A DNA stretch of 62,473 bases from Actinomadura violacea (GTDB lineage Bacteria > Actinomycetota > Actinomycetes > Streptosporangiales > Streptosporangiaceae), in assembly GCF_017573465.1 (NCBI RefSeq), contig NZ_JAGEPF010000051.1:1-62473 (forward strand), written 5' to 3'. Positions 7,215 through 16,708 of this stretch are shown in pieces; the first letter of the stretch is position 1, and each line of letters begins with the position of its first letter. Under the pieces are notes generated by a model. That model ran no database searches. It saw nothing but the letters and a program-made list of their open reading frames with translations, and was not told where the DNA came from. A program made the position numbers and the translations under genes.

Positions 7215-9799
7215 CGGAGCAGGCGCCCTCGCAGCGCGCGGCGGTCCTGCGGACCGGGTGGGCGGTCCGCGGCAAGCCGCCGGGCAGTTACGACGAGTAC
7301 CGGGTGACCGGTTGCGGCGGCCCGGACTTCAGTGCCGCCGACTATGCGCACATCCTGCGGCATTTCGCGCTCGGTACGCCGTCGCCGGGACGGTCCGGAC
7401 CGGCCGCGCTGCCGTGGATCACCATCAGCGAGGTGCGCGGCGCCGACGACGGCACCCGCATCGGCATCGCCCTGGAGGACTGGACGGGCGAGGCCGACGG
7501 CGCGGGCCGTCCAATTGCCGAAACCCGTTACCTCTGCGTCCCGTACGAAGCTTTGCGCGCGGCCCCGACCTCCTACACGGATCTGTGCGAAGCCCTCGCC
7601 GCCGCGGCGCCGCCGTTCCCCGCCGACGGCCTCGACCTGCGCGTTCCCGCCCTCGACCCGGCCGGTCCCGCCGCGGCGATCGAACGGTTCGGCGTCCAGC
7701 GCGTCGCCGCGGCGGCGGCGCTGCTGCTGGACGGCCCCGTCACCGTCACCGGCGCACCCGACCTCACCGCCCAGGACCGCCTCGCGTTCCTCGACGCCGT
7801 CGCCGCCCTCCTCCCCTACGGCTGGCGCACCCGGTTCAGCGCCGCCACCTGGGACCAGAGCGGCAACCGCAACGTGTCGCTCGCGTTCGCGCGGCAGGTC
7901 CGCGAACGCACCACCGAACTGGAGTGGCGGACACCGCGGCTCCCCGAGCACGACACCCCCGGGCGCGCGTACGCCGCGATGCTCGCCGACCTGTTCGGGG
8001 ACCGGGGCCGCTCGCACGCCGAGGTCGTCGCGCACCTCGCCCGGTACCGGGAGCCGCTCACCGACGCCGACCCCGCCGCCGCGGTGCGGATCCTCGGCGC
8101 GCTCGACTGGCCGGTGACGGTCCTGCACGCCGTCGAGCGCGGCGACCACGACCCCGCCGACCTGCGGGAACTGCTGAGCGGCGGCCGGTACCGGGAGCTC
8201 GGCGACGCCGCCGCCCGCAAGATCCTCTACGCGCTGATCCAGGAGTGCGTGCCCGGCGACGTCCCGCTGCTGCGCGCATGCTGGACGGCCGTCGCGGGCA
8301 CGGTCGACAAGCCGTTCCGGGAGCTGACCGCGCGGGTCCGCGGGCTCGTCTGGGGCGGCTCGGAGGGCACCACCGAGGAGCGCGCCGGGCAGGTCGTCCC
8401 GTACTTCGAGGTCGCGGACGCCATCGGCCGCGCCGACGAGCTGCTCGCCGCGCTCGCCGCCCCGGCCAGGCGCGGCGAGGACGACAGCGGCGCGGTCGTC
8501 GCCGCACGCGTCGTCCGGACGGTGGTCGGGCCGCGGTCGGTGACCCCGGACGGCCCGGAGTGGCCGCTGGCCCTGGACGCCCTCGCCGGCTCGCCGCGCG
8601 TCGTGTGCTCGCTGATGGGGGTGCTCGCGTTCGGCGAGAACCCGCCGCTCCAGGCGTGGTACGAGCGGCTGACGCATCACCTGCCGCCGTCGCTGCTCGG
8701 GCTGTTCCGCAACCTGCTGTTCGCCCCCCTCGCCCCGATCGGACCGGAGCAGATCGAAGCGCTCGCCGGGCACGACCCCGCCTGCGTCGGCGACCTCGTC
8801 GGCCTCGCGGCGAGCCTGCGGCGGCTCCGGTACGTCCTGCCGGGCTTCACCGGCTGGCTGACCGCGCTGGAGAAGACAACGCCCGGGGAGCGGACGCTGC
8901 TGACCGTCCGGCTGACGCAGGCGCAGGCGTCCGGGCCCGCCGACCGCGGCGCGCTGGACGGGCTGCTGCTGTGGCTCGGCGCCCCGCCGCACCACGTGAC
9001 CGGCGGGTCCGCCGCGGACCACGGCGGCTACTGGGACGGATTCCACTCGGTATGGTCGCGGCCGATGCCGGCCGGGCGTCCCGACGGGCGCCGCCAGGCC
9101 CTCGCGAACTGGCTGAAGGCGGGCGGCTGGGCCGCGTCGCCGGGCGGCGCCGACGCCGTCGTGCTGCTCGTCCGCGAGCTCGCCGCCGGGCCCGCCGCCG
9201 ACGGGCGGCCGCTGTCCAAGGCGCTGCTCGCCGCCCGCGCGCGTGTCCCGTACCTCGGTTCCCTCCCGCAGTACCAGGTGTGGTGGCAGGAGACCGCGCA
9301 ACGCTTCCCGGAACTCGCGAAGGAGCCCCTCATGACGGTGCTGGACAACCTGCCGCAGGACGCCTCCCCCGCGCACGTCGGCCGGCTGTGCGCGGAGGAG
9401 ATGGTCCGCGGCGTCCCGACCGCGCAGATCGCCCCGATGCTGCTGCGCGGCATGCCGGGGCTGACCGCCGGGACCCTCGTCCGGATCATCAGCGAGCTGC
9501 GGCCCGCGCTCGCCGGCCTCGACGTCCCCGACCCGGGCCGGCACGCGCTGGAGCTGGCCCGGGCCTTCGCGCGGTTGGACGGCGTCGCCTCGCCGCTGCG
9601 CGGGCAGGCCGCCGACACCGCCGTCGACGAGATCGGGTTCTGGCTGAAGCTGATCGACGCGACCGCCGCGCCCGACGAGGACAGCGACGTGCTGATCGGC
9701 GAGGACACCCGGGCCGGGCTGAAGCGGATCTCCGACTGGACGCAGCGGCTGCTCAAGGCGTCCAAGCCCGGCCGGTGGCCCATCGGCAGGCAGTCATGA
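7211..9799 (+). CDS. Large GTPase-associated protein (GAP1-like by context)
   Basis: An 862-residue protein. The GTG start overlaps the stop of the GTPase gene (GTGA) and its own stop overlaps the next ATG (ATGA), so it is locked between a GTPase and an Hsp70-like ATPase. The first 230 residues are an alpha/beta domain (VLRTGWAVRG..., ITISEVRG, RYLCVPYEALR), followed by LLPYGWRTRFSAATWD and NVSLAFARQ near 200-225, then several hundred helical residues. No catalytic motif, signal peptide or membrane segment is visible. Large helical proteins beside DO-GTPases have been called GTPase-associated protein 1 (GAP1). The resemblance in layout is clear, but the family match is inferred, not demonstrated. 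Confidence 0.82.
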   Translation: MTEQAPSQRAAVLRTGWAVRGKPPGSYDEYRVTGCGGPDFSAADYAHILRHFALGTPSPGRSGPAALPWITISEVRGADDGTRIGIALEDWTGEADGAGRPIAETRYLCVPYEALRAAPTSYTDLCEALAAAAPPFPADGLDLRVPALDPAGPAAAIERFGVQRVAAAAALLLDGPVTVTGAPDLTAQDRLAFLDAVAALLPYGWRTRFSAATWDQSGNRNVSLAFARQVRERTTELEWRTPRLPEHDTPGRAYAAMLADLFGDRGRSHAEVVAHLARYREPLTDADPAAAVRILGALDWPVTVLHAVERGDHDPADLRELLSGGRYRELGDAAARKILYALIQECVPGDVPLLRACWTAVAGTVDKPFRELTARVRGLVWGGSEGTTEERAGQVVPYFEVADAIGRADELLAALAAPARRGEDDSGAVVAARVVRTVVGPRSVTPDGPEWPLALDALAGSPRVVCSLMGVLAFGENPPLQAWYERLTHHLPPSLLGLFRNLLFAPLAPIGPEQIEALAGHDPACVGDLVGLAASLRRLRYVLPGFTGWLTALEKTTPGERTLLTVRLTQAQASGPADRGALDGLLLWLGAPPHHVTGGSAADHGGYWDGFHSVWSRPMPAGRPDGRRQALANWLKAGGWAASPGGADAVVLLVRELAAGPAADGRPLSKALLAARARVPYLGSLPQYQVWWQETAQRFPELAKEPLMTVLDNLPQDASPAHVGRLCAEEMVRGVPTAQIAPMLLRGMPGLTAGTLVRIISELRPALAGLDVPDPGRHALELARAFARLDGVASPLRGQAADTAVDEIGFWLKLIDATAAPDEDSDVLIGEDTRAGLKRISDWTQRLLKASKPGRWPIGRQS

Positions 9800-10920
9800 C
9801 GACCGCGCTCGACATCGGCACCGCCACCACCCGGATCCGTACCGCCGCCGGGCTCGCGGTGCTCGCGACGCCGCCGCCCGACGCGCTCGCCGGGGTGCTC
9901 GCCCGCGCCGCCGGGGCGGGCGGTCCGGTGACCTGCGCGGTGCCCGACCACTGGCGCGACCACGGCGCCGGCCTGGCGCGGCAGGAGCTGCTGCACGCGA
10001 CCGTCCTGCCGGTGGGGCCCGCGACGCTGGTCGGCCGGTTCGCCGCCGTCGCCGCGCACGCCGCCGCGCGGACCGGTCCCGGCCGGTACCTGGTGTGCGA
10101 CGCGGGCGCGTCGGGGACCGGGGTCGGGCTGTGCGAGGTGTCCGGTGAGTCGGTCCGGCTCGTCGACGGCGCCTTCGACGCCGCCGCGGGCGGCGACGCG
10201 TTCGCCGCGGCGGTCGCGCCCGGGCGGGGCCGGGAGTTCGCGGCGGCCGCCGCGCAGCACGCCGAGCGGCTCGCCGCCGTCCTCGCGACCGCGCGGGAGA
10301 AGGCGCTGTTCCGCAACGCGCTCGCGGTCCGCGCCGGCGACGTCGAGGTCACCGCGGGCGCGCTGCTGGAGGCGTTCGAGCCGGTCGGCGCGCGCATCGC
10401 CGCGCTCGCCGGACGCTGGTCCGCGGGGTCCGCGCGGCCGGTGCTGACCGGCGGGTTCGCCGGGTTCCCGCTGGTCGCCGAGGCCCTGCCGGGCGCGCTG
10501 CGGCCGGGCCCGCACGCGGCCGTGGAGGGCGCCGCGCTGTTCGCCGGCGGCGTGTTCCGGGAGGCGCCGCTGCCCGACGTCCGGCTGCCGATCCACCGGA
10601 TCCGCGACGGGCTGCCCGCCGAGGCCGAGATCGGCGTGCCGGGACGGCCCGGCCGGTTCGCCGCCCTCAACGGCCGCGACCTGCTGCTGTGCCACCGCCG
10701 CGAGCCGGCGCTCGGCGTCCCGTCGCTGATGCTCGACGACGCCGGCACGCTGCCCGTCGAGGTCGACGGCCGGCCCGCGCCCTGCCGCGCCGCCGCGCTG
10801 CCGCCCGGCGCGTACCGGCTCGGGCTGCGCGCCGCGACGCGCGGGCCCGTCGTGGCGCTGTTCCCCCTCGCGCCGGACGCCGAACCGGTGCCCGTCCCGC
10901 TCGGAAGGCCCGCCCGATGA
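9796..10920 (+). CDS. Hsp70/actin-fold ATPase-like protein
   Basis: A 374-residue protein with the three signature stretches of the actin/Hsp70 ATPase fold in order: phosphate-1 loop ALDIGTATTRIRT at the N terminus (normal DxGT), phosphate-2 loop VCDAGASGTGVGLCEV (compare DLGGGTFDVSI of DnaK), and an adenosine-like motif LTGGFAGFPLV (compare GGSSRIPLV). The phosphate loops are kept, so nucleotide binding is plausible. Only a short C-terminal beta-rich region follows, in place of a full DnaK substrate domain. Starts and stops overlap both neighbours by four bases. It is probably a chaperone-like switch acting with the GTPase pair. Confidence 0.82.
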   Translation: MTTALDIGTATTRIRTAAGLAVLATPPPDALAGVLARAAGAGGPVTCAVPDHWRDHGAGLARQELLHATVLPVGPATLVGRFAAVAAHAAARTGPGRYLVCDAGASGTGVGLCEVSGESVRLVDGAFDAAAGGDAFAAAVAPGRGREFAAAAAQHAERLAAVLATAREKALFRNALAVRAGDVEVTAGALLEAFEPVGARIAALAGRWSAGSARPVLTGGFAGFPLVAEALPGALRPGPHAAVEGAALFAGGVFREAPLPDVRLPIHRIRDGLPAEAEIGVPGRPGRFAALNGRDLLLCHRREPALGVPSLMLDDAGTLPVEVDGRPAPCRAAALPPGAYRLGLRAATRGPVVALFPLAPDAEPVPVPLGRPAR

Positions 10921-11813
10921 CCGATGCGCTCGCCGCCCTGAAGTCAGCGCTGGCCGCCGCGCTGGCGGAGGCCCGCGCCGTCCCGCCGGGCGACGACCTC
11001 GCCGCGCTGCGGTTCGTGTCCGGCCTGGACGAGGCGCTGCACGACCTGCCCGAGCTGCTGGAGGCGCTGCCCGCCCTCGCCCGCGGCGGCGACCTCGGCC
11101 GCGACCTCGTCGCGCACTTCGAGGAGACGACCGCCGAGCTGGCCCGGATGCGCGCGGACCTCGCCGCCGACCGCCGCCGGCTCGCCGAGCTGCGGCCCGT
11201 CGCCGACGCGATGAAGGCGACCGCCGGCGAGCACGCCGCCGTCCGCGCCGAGCTGGCCGAGCTGCACCGGCTGGACGCGCTGCGCGCCGACCTGGACGCG
11301 CTGCGCGCCCAGCGCGACGCCTTCGAGGCCCGGCTGCCGGAGCTGAACGCCGCCCGCGATGCCGAGGACGGGCTCGACGCGTCCGCCACCGCCCTGCTCC
11401 GCCTCACCGGCGCGCAGCTCGACCGGCTGAACGGGCAGGTCAGGGAGGCCGTCGAGCAGGCGGCCCGCGCCGAGGCCGACCTCACCACCACGCGCCGCCG
11501 CCTCGCCGAGGAACGCGCCGCGGTCGAGGCCGGGACCGCCGAGCTGGCGGCCGCCGCCGACGGGTTCACCGCCCTCAAGGCCGACGCCGACCGGCTGATG
11601 CCCGCGCTCGCCCTCTACCGCGACGCCGACCGCGCGCTGCTGGACGGCCTGGCCCGCGGCTCCCTGGTCGAGTCGTCGGGCCTGGAGCGTGCCCGCGATG
11701 CCCTTGACCTGGTCGAACGCACCCTTGAAGACCTGGACGCGGCGCTCGCCTCCGCCCTGGAGATCCACGACCACGCCCACGCCGAGGCCCGCCGCGTCCT
11801 GCCCCTCACCTAA
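10917..11813 (+). CDS. Coiled-coil protein closing the NTPase operon
   Basis: A 298-residue, Ala/Leu/Arg/Glu/Asp-rich protein. A helical start (LAALKSALAAALAEARA) leads to a coiled coil from about residue 75 to 220 (ELARMRADLAADRRRLAELR and later heptads) and a final helical bundle. There is no signal, membrane segment or enzyme motif. The layout resembles GrpE-like or other co-chaperone coiled coils, which would fit the Hsp70-like gene just upstream, but no GrpE head domain is visible. The ATG overlaps the previous stop (ATGA). The next gene starts after a 41-bp gap and belongs to another function, so the operon probably ends here. Confidence 0.82.
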   Translation: MTDALAALKSALAAALAEARAVPPGDDLAALRFVSGLDEALHDLPELLEALPALARGGDLGRDLVAHFEETTAELARMRADLAADRRRLAELRPVADAMKATAGEHAAVRAELAELHRLDALRADLDALRAQRDAFEARLPELNAARDAEDGLDASATALLRLTGAQLDRLNGQVREAVEQAARAEADLTTTRRRLAEERAAVEAGTAELAAAADGFTALKADADRLMPALALYRDADRALLDGLARGSLVESSGLERARDALDLVERTLEDLDAALASALEIHDHAHAEARRVLPLT

Positions 11814-11854
11814 TCCGATTGACGGCCCGGACCGGCGTCGGGTCTGCTGGGCCG

Positions 11855-12739
11855 ATGGCGAAGATGCACGCCGACGAGGTGGAGACGGACGCCGCCCTCG
11901 TCCGCCGGCTGGTGCGCGGCCGGTTCCCCGAGTGGGCGGGGCTGCCCGTCGAGCGGTTCGCGTCGGGCGGGACCGTCAACGCCGTCTACCGGCTCGGGTC
12001 CGCGCTGTCCGTGCGGCTGCCGCTGACGGCGGGCGGGGTGCGGGCGCTGGAGCACGAGACGCGGTGGCTGCCGGAGCTGGCGCCCGGCCTGCCCGTCGCG
12101 ATCCCGGCCGTCGTGGGGACGGGCGGTCCCGCCGAGGGCTTCCCGTGGCGGTGGGCGGTGCACCAGTGGCTCGACGGCGAGCCGCCCGCCGAAGGGGACG
12201 CCACCGTCGATCTTGCCTGTGACCTGGGCGGATTCGTCCGCGCACTCCGCAAGACGCGCATCCCCGACGGGCCCGCCGCCTACCGGGGCGGCCCGCTGTC
12301 GGGCGTCGACGCGGGGGTGCGCTCGGCGGTCGACGACCTGCGCCGCACCGACGAGCCGTTCGACGCGGACGCGATCCTCGCGGCGTGGGACGAGTCGCTC
12401 CGCGCCCGCGCCTGGACCGGCCCGCCCTGCTGGCTGCACTCCGACCTCATGCCGAGCAACCTGCTGGTGGACGCCGCCGGGCGCCTGTCGGGCGTCCTCG
12501 ACTTCGCCACCGCCGGCGTCGGCGACCCCGCCTGCGACCTGATCCCCGCGTGGAACCTGCTGCCGCCCGGCGCGCGGCCGGCGTTCCGGGACGCGGTGGA
12601 CGCCGACGACCCGACCTGGCTGCGCGGGCGCGGCTGGGCGCTGTCGATGGCCGTGATCCAGCTGCCGTACTACCGTGCGACGAACCCGGTCATCTCGGCC
12701 AACGCCCGGTACGCGATCCGATCCGTCCTCGGGGGTTGA
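11855..12739 (+). CDS. Aminoglycoside phosphotransferase (APH) family kinase
   Basis: A 294-residue APH/choline-kinase-fold protein. The catalytic loop reads WLHSDLMPSN with H195 and D197, followed by N201; the metal-binding motif is VLDFATAGVGDPACDL with D216. An N-terminal FASGGTVNAVYRLG is the nucleotide-binding loop. This subfamily is common on actinomycete chromosomes and usually has no proven antibiotic substrate, so resistance cannot be assumed. I chose ATG 11855; ATG 11864 (MHADEVE) is equally possible. It stands alone downstream of the NTPase operon and ahead of an ene-reductase gene. Confidence 0.88.
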   Translation: MAKMHADEVETDAALVRRLVRGRFPEWAGLPVERFASGGTVNAVYRLGSALSVRLPLTAGGVRALEHETRWLPELAPGLPVAIPAVVGTGGPAEGFPWRWAVHQWLDGEPPAEGDATVDLACDLGGFVRALRKTRIPDGPAAYRGGPLSGVDAGVRSAVDDLRRTDEPFDADAILAAWDESLRARAWTGPPCWLHSDLMPSNLLVDAAGRLSGVLDFATAGVGDPACDLIPAWNLLPPGARPAFRDAVDADDPTWLRGRGWALSMAVIQLPYYRATNPVISANARYAIRSVLGG

Positions 12740-12773
12740 TTCTGACACCGATGTGAGGTTCTACCGTGGCGGC

Positions 12774-13886
12774 ATGACGAACACAGCAGTGGACTCCCCG
12801 CTCCTCCAGCCGTTCCGCTCCGGCGCCCTCGACCTGCCGAACCGCCTGGTCATGGCCCCGATGACCCGCAACCGCGCCGCGTCCGACGGCGTCCCCCTGC
12901 CGCTCATGGCGACCTACTACGCGCAACGGGCGTCCGCCGGGCTGATCATCGCGGAGGCCGCCACCCCGAACGCGGTCGGGCAGACCTACCCGAACATCAC
13001 CGCGATCCACGGCGCCGCGCACGTCGCCGGCTGGCGGCGCGTCACCGGCGCCGTCCGCGACGCCGGCGGGCGCATGTTCCTGCAGATCCAGCACGGCGGA
13101 CGCGTCGGGCACCCCGCGACCAGCGGCCTCACCCCCCTCGCGCCCTCATCCGTCCCGCTCCCCGGCACGATCTTCACGCCGGGCGGCCACCGGCCCGCCG
13201 CCGTCCCGCGCGCGATGACGCCCGCCGAGATCCGCGCGACCGTCGCCGACTTCGCCGACGCCGCCCGCAACGCGATCGCGGCGGGCTTCGCCGGCGTTGA
13301 GGTGCACGCCGCGAACGGCTACCTGCTGCACCAGTTCCTCGGGCAGGACACCAACCGGCGGACCGACGCCTACGGCGGCTCCGTCGCCGGACGCATCAGG
13401 TTCGTCGTCGAGGTCGTCCAAGCGGTCGCCGCCGCCATCGGACCCGAACGGGTCGGGCTGCGCGTCTCGCCCGGAGGCACCGCCAACGGCATGGACGAGG
13501 GCGACACCGACGCGATCTACCCCGCGCTCGTCGACGCGCTCGACAGCGAGGGCCTCGCCTACCTGCACGTCGTCCACGCCGACCCCGGCACGGCGGTCTT
13601 CCAGGAGATCCGGCGGCGCTGGCGCGGCGTCCTCATCGGCAACCCGGTGCTCGGCGACACGGTGCCCGACGACGGCGGCCGGCGCGCCGGCGAACGGCTC
13701 CTCGCCGCCGGCGCCGACCTCGTCGCGCTCGGCCGCCCGTTCCTCGCCAACCCCGACCTCGTCGACCGGATCCGCCTCGGCGCCCCGCTCAACCCCGTCC
13801 GCGACCGGTACCTGATGTACGTCGGCGGCCCCACCGGCTACACCGACTACCCCGCCCTCGCCGAGACCCTCGTCCCGGCGCCGTGA
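12774..13886 (+). CDS. Old yellow enzyme family alkene reductase
   Basis: A 370-residue FMN-dependent NADH:flavin oxidoreductase of the old yellow enzyme type (NemA/XenA-like), which reduces activated C=C bonds of enals, enones, nitro-compounds or quinones. Visible signatures are the N-terminal NRLVMAPMTRNRA, the substrate-binding pair H178-x2-N181 in VEVHAANGYLLHQFL, the LRVSPGG strand and the FMN-binding LGRPFLANPDLV near the C terminus. The length is normal. ATG 12774 follows 34 bp after the APH gene and the frame is open upstream, but this start matches the family N terminus. Confidence 0.93.
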   Translation: MTNTAVDSPLLQPFRSGALDLPNRLVMAPMTRNRAASDGVPLPLMATYYAQRASAGLIIAEAATPNAVGQTYPNITAIHGAAHVAGWRRVTGAVRDAGGRMFLQIQHGGRVGHPATSGLTPLAPSSVPLPGTIFTPGGHRPAAVPRAMTPAEIRATVADFADAARNAIAAGFAGVEVHAANGYLLHQFLGQDTNRRTDAYGGSVAGRIRFVVEVVQAVAAAIGPERVGLRVSPGGTANGMDEGDTDAIYPALVDALDSEGLAYLHVVHADPGTAVFQEIRRRWRGVLIGNPVLGDTVPDDGGRRAGERLLAAGADLVALGRPFLANPDLVDRIRLGAPLNPVRDRYLMYVGGPTGYTDYPALAETLVPAP

Positions 13887-13908
13887 CCCGGCCCTTCCGC
13901 CACGGCGG

Positions 13909-14724
13909 TCAGGGGACGCGGGCGACCGCGCACAGCATCGACACGTCCTCGACCGCCGGACGGTCCGCCGCCGGCTCCTCCGGACGCCACTCCACCACCG
14001 ACCCGACGCCCGGAGGCAGCAGGTCCAGCCCATCGAAGAAGCGCGCGAACTCCTCGTGGCTGCGCAGCCGGAACGGCACCCCGCTCCGCTCGTTCGCCTC
14101 CACGTTCACCGCGTACTCCTCCGGCGTCAGGTAGTCGCCGGTCGCGTGCGTCATCACCAGGAAGCTGCCGGACGGCAGCGCGCCGAGCAGCCGCCGGACG
14201 ATCCCGTACGGGTCGTGGTCGTCGGTGATGAAATGCATCGTCGCGACCAGCATCAGCGCGACCGGACGGGACAGGTCCAGGGTGGCGCGCAGCTCCGGAT
14301 CCGCGAGGATCTTCTCCGGATCGCGCAGGTCCGCGTCGATGTAGGCCGTCCGGCCCTCCGGCTCGCTCGTCAGCAGCGCCCGCGCGTGCACCAGCACGAT
14401 CGGATCGTTGTCCACGTACACGATCCGCGCCGACGGGTCGATCGCCTGTGCGATCTCGTGCACGTTCCCCGCCGACGGCAACCCGGTCCCGATGTCCAGG
14501 AACTGCCCGATCCCCGCCTCGCCCGCCAGATGGCGCACGACCCGGCGCATGAACGCGCGGTTCTCCCGGGCCGACAGGCTGACCGTGGGAAACGCCGACG
14601 CGACCATCTCCGCCGATTCCCGGTCGACCGCGAAATTGTCCTTGCCGCCGAGCCAGTAGTTGTACCTGCGCGAGGGATGCGCCTTCGTCGGGTCGATGCC
14701 CGGCGGAACCCGCTCAGCGTCCAC
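13909..14724 (-). CDS. SAM-dependent methyltransferase, PF04672 type
   Basis: A 271-residue protein of the actinomycete-specific methyltransferase family (Methyltransf_19/DUF574). Family signatures are the N-terminal PSRRYNYWLGGKDNFAVDR, SAM-binding motif I QFLDIGTGLPSAGNVHE, motif II VDNDPIVLVHA and the strand MLVATMHFI. Substrates are unknown for most members. I chose the GTG at 14724 (VDAERVPPGID) because GAAGCGAGG lies just upstream; an ATG at 14784 would add 20 residues with no ribosome site and would abut the divergent P450 region. It is transcribed away from the P450 gene and converges on the ene-reductase. Confidence 0.9.
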   Translation of the reverse strand: MDAERVPPGIDPTKAHPSRRYNYWLGGKDNFAVDRESAEMVASAFPTVSLSARENRAFMRRVVRHLAGEAGIGQFLDIGTGLPSAGNVHEIAQAIDPSARIVYVDNDPIVLVHARALLTSEPEGRTAYIDADLRDPEKILADPELRATLDLSRPVALMLVATMHFITDDHDPYGIVRRLLGALPSGSFLVMTHATGDYLTPEEYAVNVEANERSGVPFRLRSHEEFARFFDGLDLLPPGVGSVVEWRPEEPAADRPAVEDVSMLCAVARVP

Positions 14725-14836
14725 GCGGCCTCGCTTCGTCGCCCGCCGCGAAACCGCGACGGAAGTGAAATGGCAGGACACCATTATGCGTGGCAGGATC
14801 GGTCCAGCGCGCATCGCCTACCCGGGAAGGCACACC

Positions 14837-16018
14837 GTGGATCCCTTCTACAGCCCCTTCGACTTCGCGATTCAGGAAAACCCTTACCCGGTGTACGCGG
14901 AAATGCGCGAGAAGTCACCGGTGTATCACAGCGAAACGGACGGCTTCTGGGCACTGTCCCGGCACGATGACGTTCTGTCCGCACTGCGCGACTCCGCGCG
15001 TTTCTCCAGCCGGAACGGCCTGCGCATCGAACCCGCGTTCTGGGGCCCGGACGCGGAGAAGTTCTTCTCCTTCGTCGCGATGGACCCGCCGAAGCACACC
15101 CGGATGCGCGGCCTCGTCTCGCGCGCCTTCACCCAGCGCCGCGTCCAGGAGCTCGAACCCCGCATCCGCGAGATCGCCCGCGAGTGCCTGCGCCAGCACC
15201 TCGACGGCGACTCCTTCGACCTGATGACCGACTTCGCCGGCCGCTTCCCCACGGACGTCATCTCCGAGCTCGTCGGCGTCCCGGAGGCCGACCGCGGCCT
15301 CGTCCGCGACCTCGGCATGGCGATCATGTACCGCGGCGAGGAGGGCGACGACCTGCCGCCCGAGGCGCTCCAGGCGATCGGCGCGCTCGTCGGCTACTAC
15401 ACCGAGCTGACGATCGAGCGGTCGAAGGAGCGCAGCGGCGACCTGCTGTCCGGCCTCCTCGACGCCGCCGACGGCGACGACCGGCTCACGCCGGAGGAGG
15501 TCGTCGGGGTGCTGATCCTGCTCGTCGGCGCCGGCATCGAGACCACCATGCTGACGCTCGGCAACGCCTGGCACGCCGCCTGGCTGCACCCCGCCGAGCG
15601 CGCCCGCGCCCTCGGCGGCCGCATCGACGACTGGATCGAGGAGACGCTCCGCTGGGAGCCGACCTCGCAGGTCCTCGCGCGCACCGCCACCGGGGACATC
15701 GAGCTGCACGGCGTCACGATCCCCGCCGACGCGAAGGTGCTGCTGCTCACCGGCGCCGCGAACCGCGACCCGTCCGTCTTCCCGGACCCGGACCGCTTCG
15801 ACCTCGACCGCGACACCAGCGCGTCCCTCGCCTTCGGCAACGGCCGCCACCACTGCCTCGGCGCGAACCTCGGCCGCCTCGAGGCGCGGATCGCGTTGCA
15901 GGAGGTCACCGCAGTCGTCGCCGACTACGAGATCGACGAGGCGGGCGCGCAGCGCATCCATTCCTCCAACGACCGCGGCTTCGCCACGCTCCCCACCCGC
16001 ATCACCGCGCGCCGCTGA
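14837..16018 (+). CDS. Cytochrome P450
   Basis: A 393-residue bacterial class I P450 with every expected signature: I-helix oxygen-binding GAGIETT, K-helix ETLRW (ExxR), and heme loop FGNGRHHCLG with the proximal cysteine. It is soluble and will need an external ferredoxin and reductase, none of which is encoded nearby. The GTG at 14837 has a good ribosome site (gggaagg, 14824-14830) at six bases. An ATG at 14786 would add 17 residues but runs into the divergent methyltransferase promoter. The substrate is unknown; the isolated divergent methyltransferase could act on the same compound, though that is speculation. Confidence 0.93.
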   Translation: MDPFYSPFDFAIQENPYPVYAEMREKSPVYHSETDGFWALSRHDDVLSALRDSARFSSRNGLRIEPAFWGPDAEKFFSFVAMDPPKHTRMRGLVSRAFTQRRVQELEPRIREIARECLRQHLDGDSFDLMTDFAGRFPTDVISELVGVPEADRGLVRDLGMAIMYRGEEGDDLPPEALQAIGALVGYYTELTIERSKERSGDLLSGLLDAADGDDRLTPEEVVGVLILLVGAGIETTMLTLGNAWHAAWLHPAERARALGGRIDDWIEETLRWEPTSQVLARTATGDIELHGVTIPADAKVLLLTGAANRDPSVFPDPDRFDLDRDTSASLAFGNGRHHCLGANLGRLEARIALQEVTAVVADYEIDEAGAQRIHSSNDRGFATLPTRITARR

Positions 16019-16410
16019 CCCGCGCGTCCGGGGCGCCGCCGCCTTTCCGGCGCCCCGGAAGCCCTTCACCGCGACACCGCCGCGACATAAGGTGCCAGAG
16101 TCGGTCAATGATCGAGTAAGGGGCGCCTGTGGACGGTCTCGAAACAAAGGTCTGGCGCCGCTACGGTCACCTGCGCATCTACGTCTCCCTTGGCGACGCG
16201 AAACTCGGCTGGTACGACGTCCGGACGGGCCGCCACGAACTCACCGCCCCCGCCCTGGCGGCGCCATTCTGGGACGCCGTCCGCACCAAATGCCAAACCC
16301 TAGGCGAACCACCCCCACAACCCGCCGAGCCCACTCCACCTCCCGCAGACACCACCCACCCACCGACCACCGGCACCAGCCGACCACCAGCCACAACCGC
16401 TCCACCATCA

Positions 16411-16515
16411 GCCACAAGCGCTCCACGACCACCGGCGGCAGGCCGCGGCCGACCACCAACCGCAGGCGCCGCACAACCACCGGCCACGAACGCTCCACGA
16501 GCACCAACAGCGCGC
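16411..16515 (+). repeat. Direct repeat copy 1 in the proline-rich linker
   Basis: About 105 bp beginning gccacaagcgctccacg are repeated almost identically at 16603-16708, 192 bp downstream, both inside the linker of the NERD gene. The two copies differ at a few positions and by one inserted base in copy 2, which is where the first frameshift falls. Tandem repeats of this kind can gain or lose copies by slippage or recombination. Confidence 0.85.
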
Positions 16516-16602
16516 ACTGGCCAACCACGCACCACAAGCGCCACACAACCACCAGACGCAAGCGCTGCACCACCACCAACCGCAGGTGCTGGACGGCCAC
16601 CA

Positions 16603-16708
16603 GCCACAAGCGCTCCACGACCACCGGCGGCAGGCGGCGGCCGACCACCAACCGCAGGCGCCGCAACAACCACCGGCCACGAACGCTCCGCGAACACCAG
16701 CAGCGCGC
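16603..16708 (+). repeat. Direct repeat copy 2, carrying the frameshift base
   Basis: Second copy of the 105-bp linker repeat, with one additional A in the gccgcaacaacc stretch (about 16664-16668). Comparison with copy 1 is the direct evidence that this base is an insertion. Confidence 0.85.

Noticed and set aside
7076..9544. Long minus-strand frame opposite the GAP1-like gene
   Set aside because: Low-complexity Arg/Gly/Val composition and no ribosome site; the plus-strand frame has coupled starts and stops.
11855..12739. Calling the APH-family kinase an antibiotic-resistance gene
   Set aside because: The kinase motifs are present, but this subfamily is chromosomal and its substrates are unknown; nothing in the context indicates resistance.
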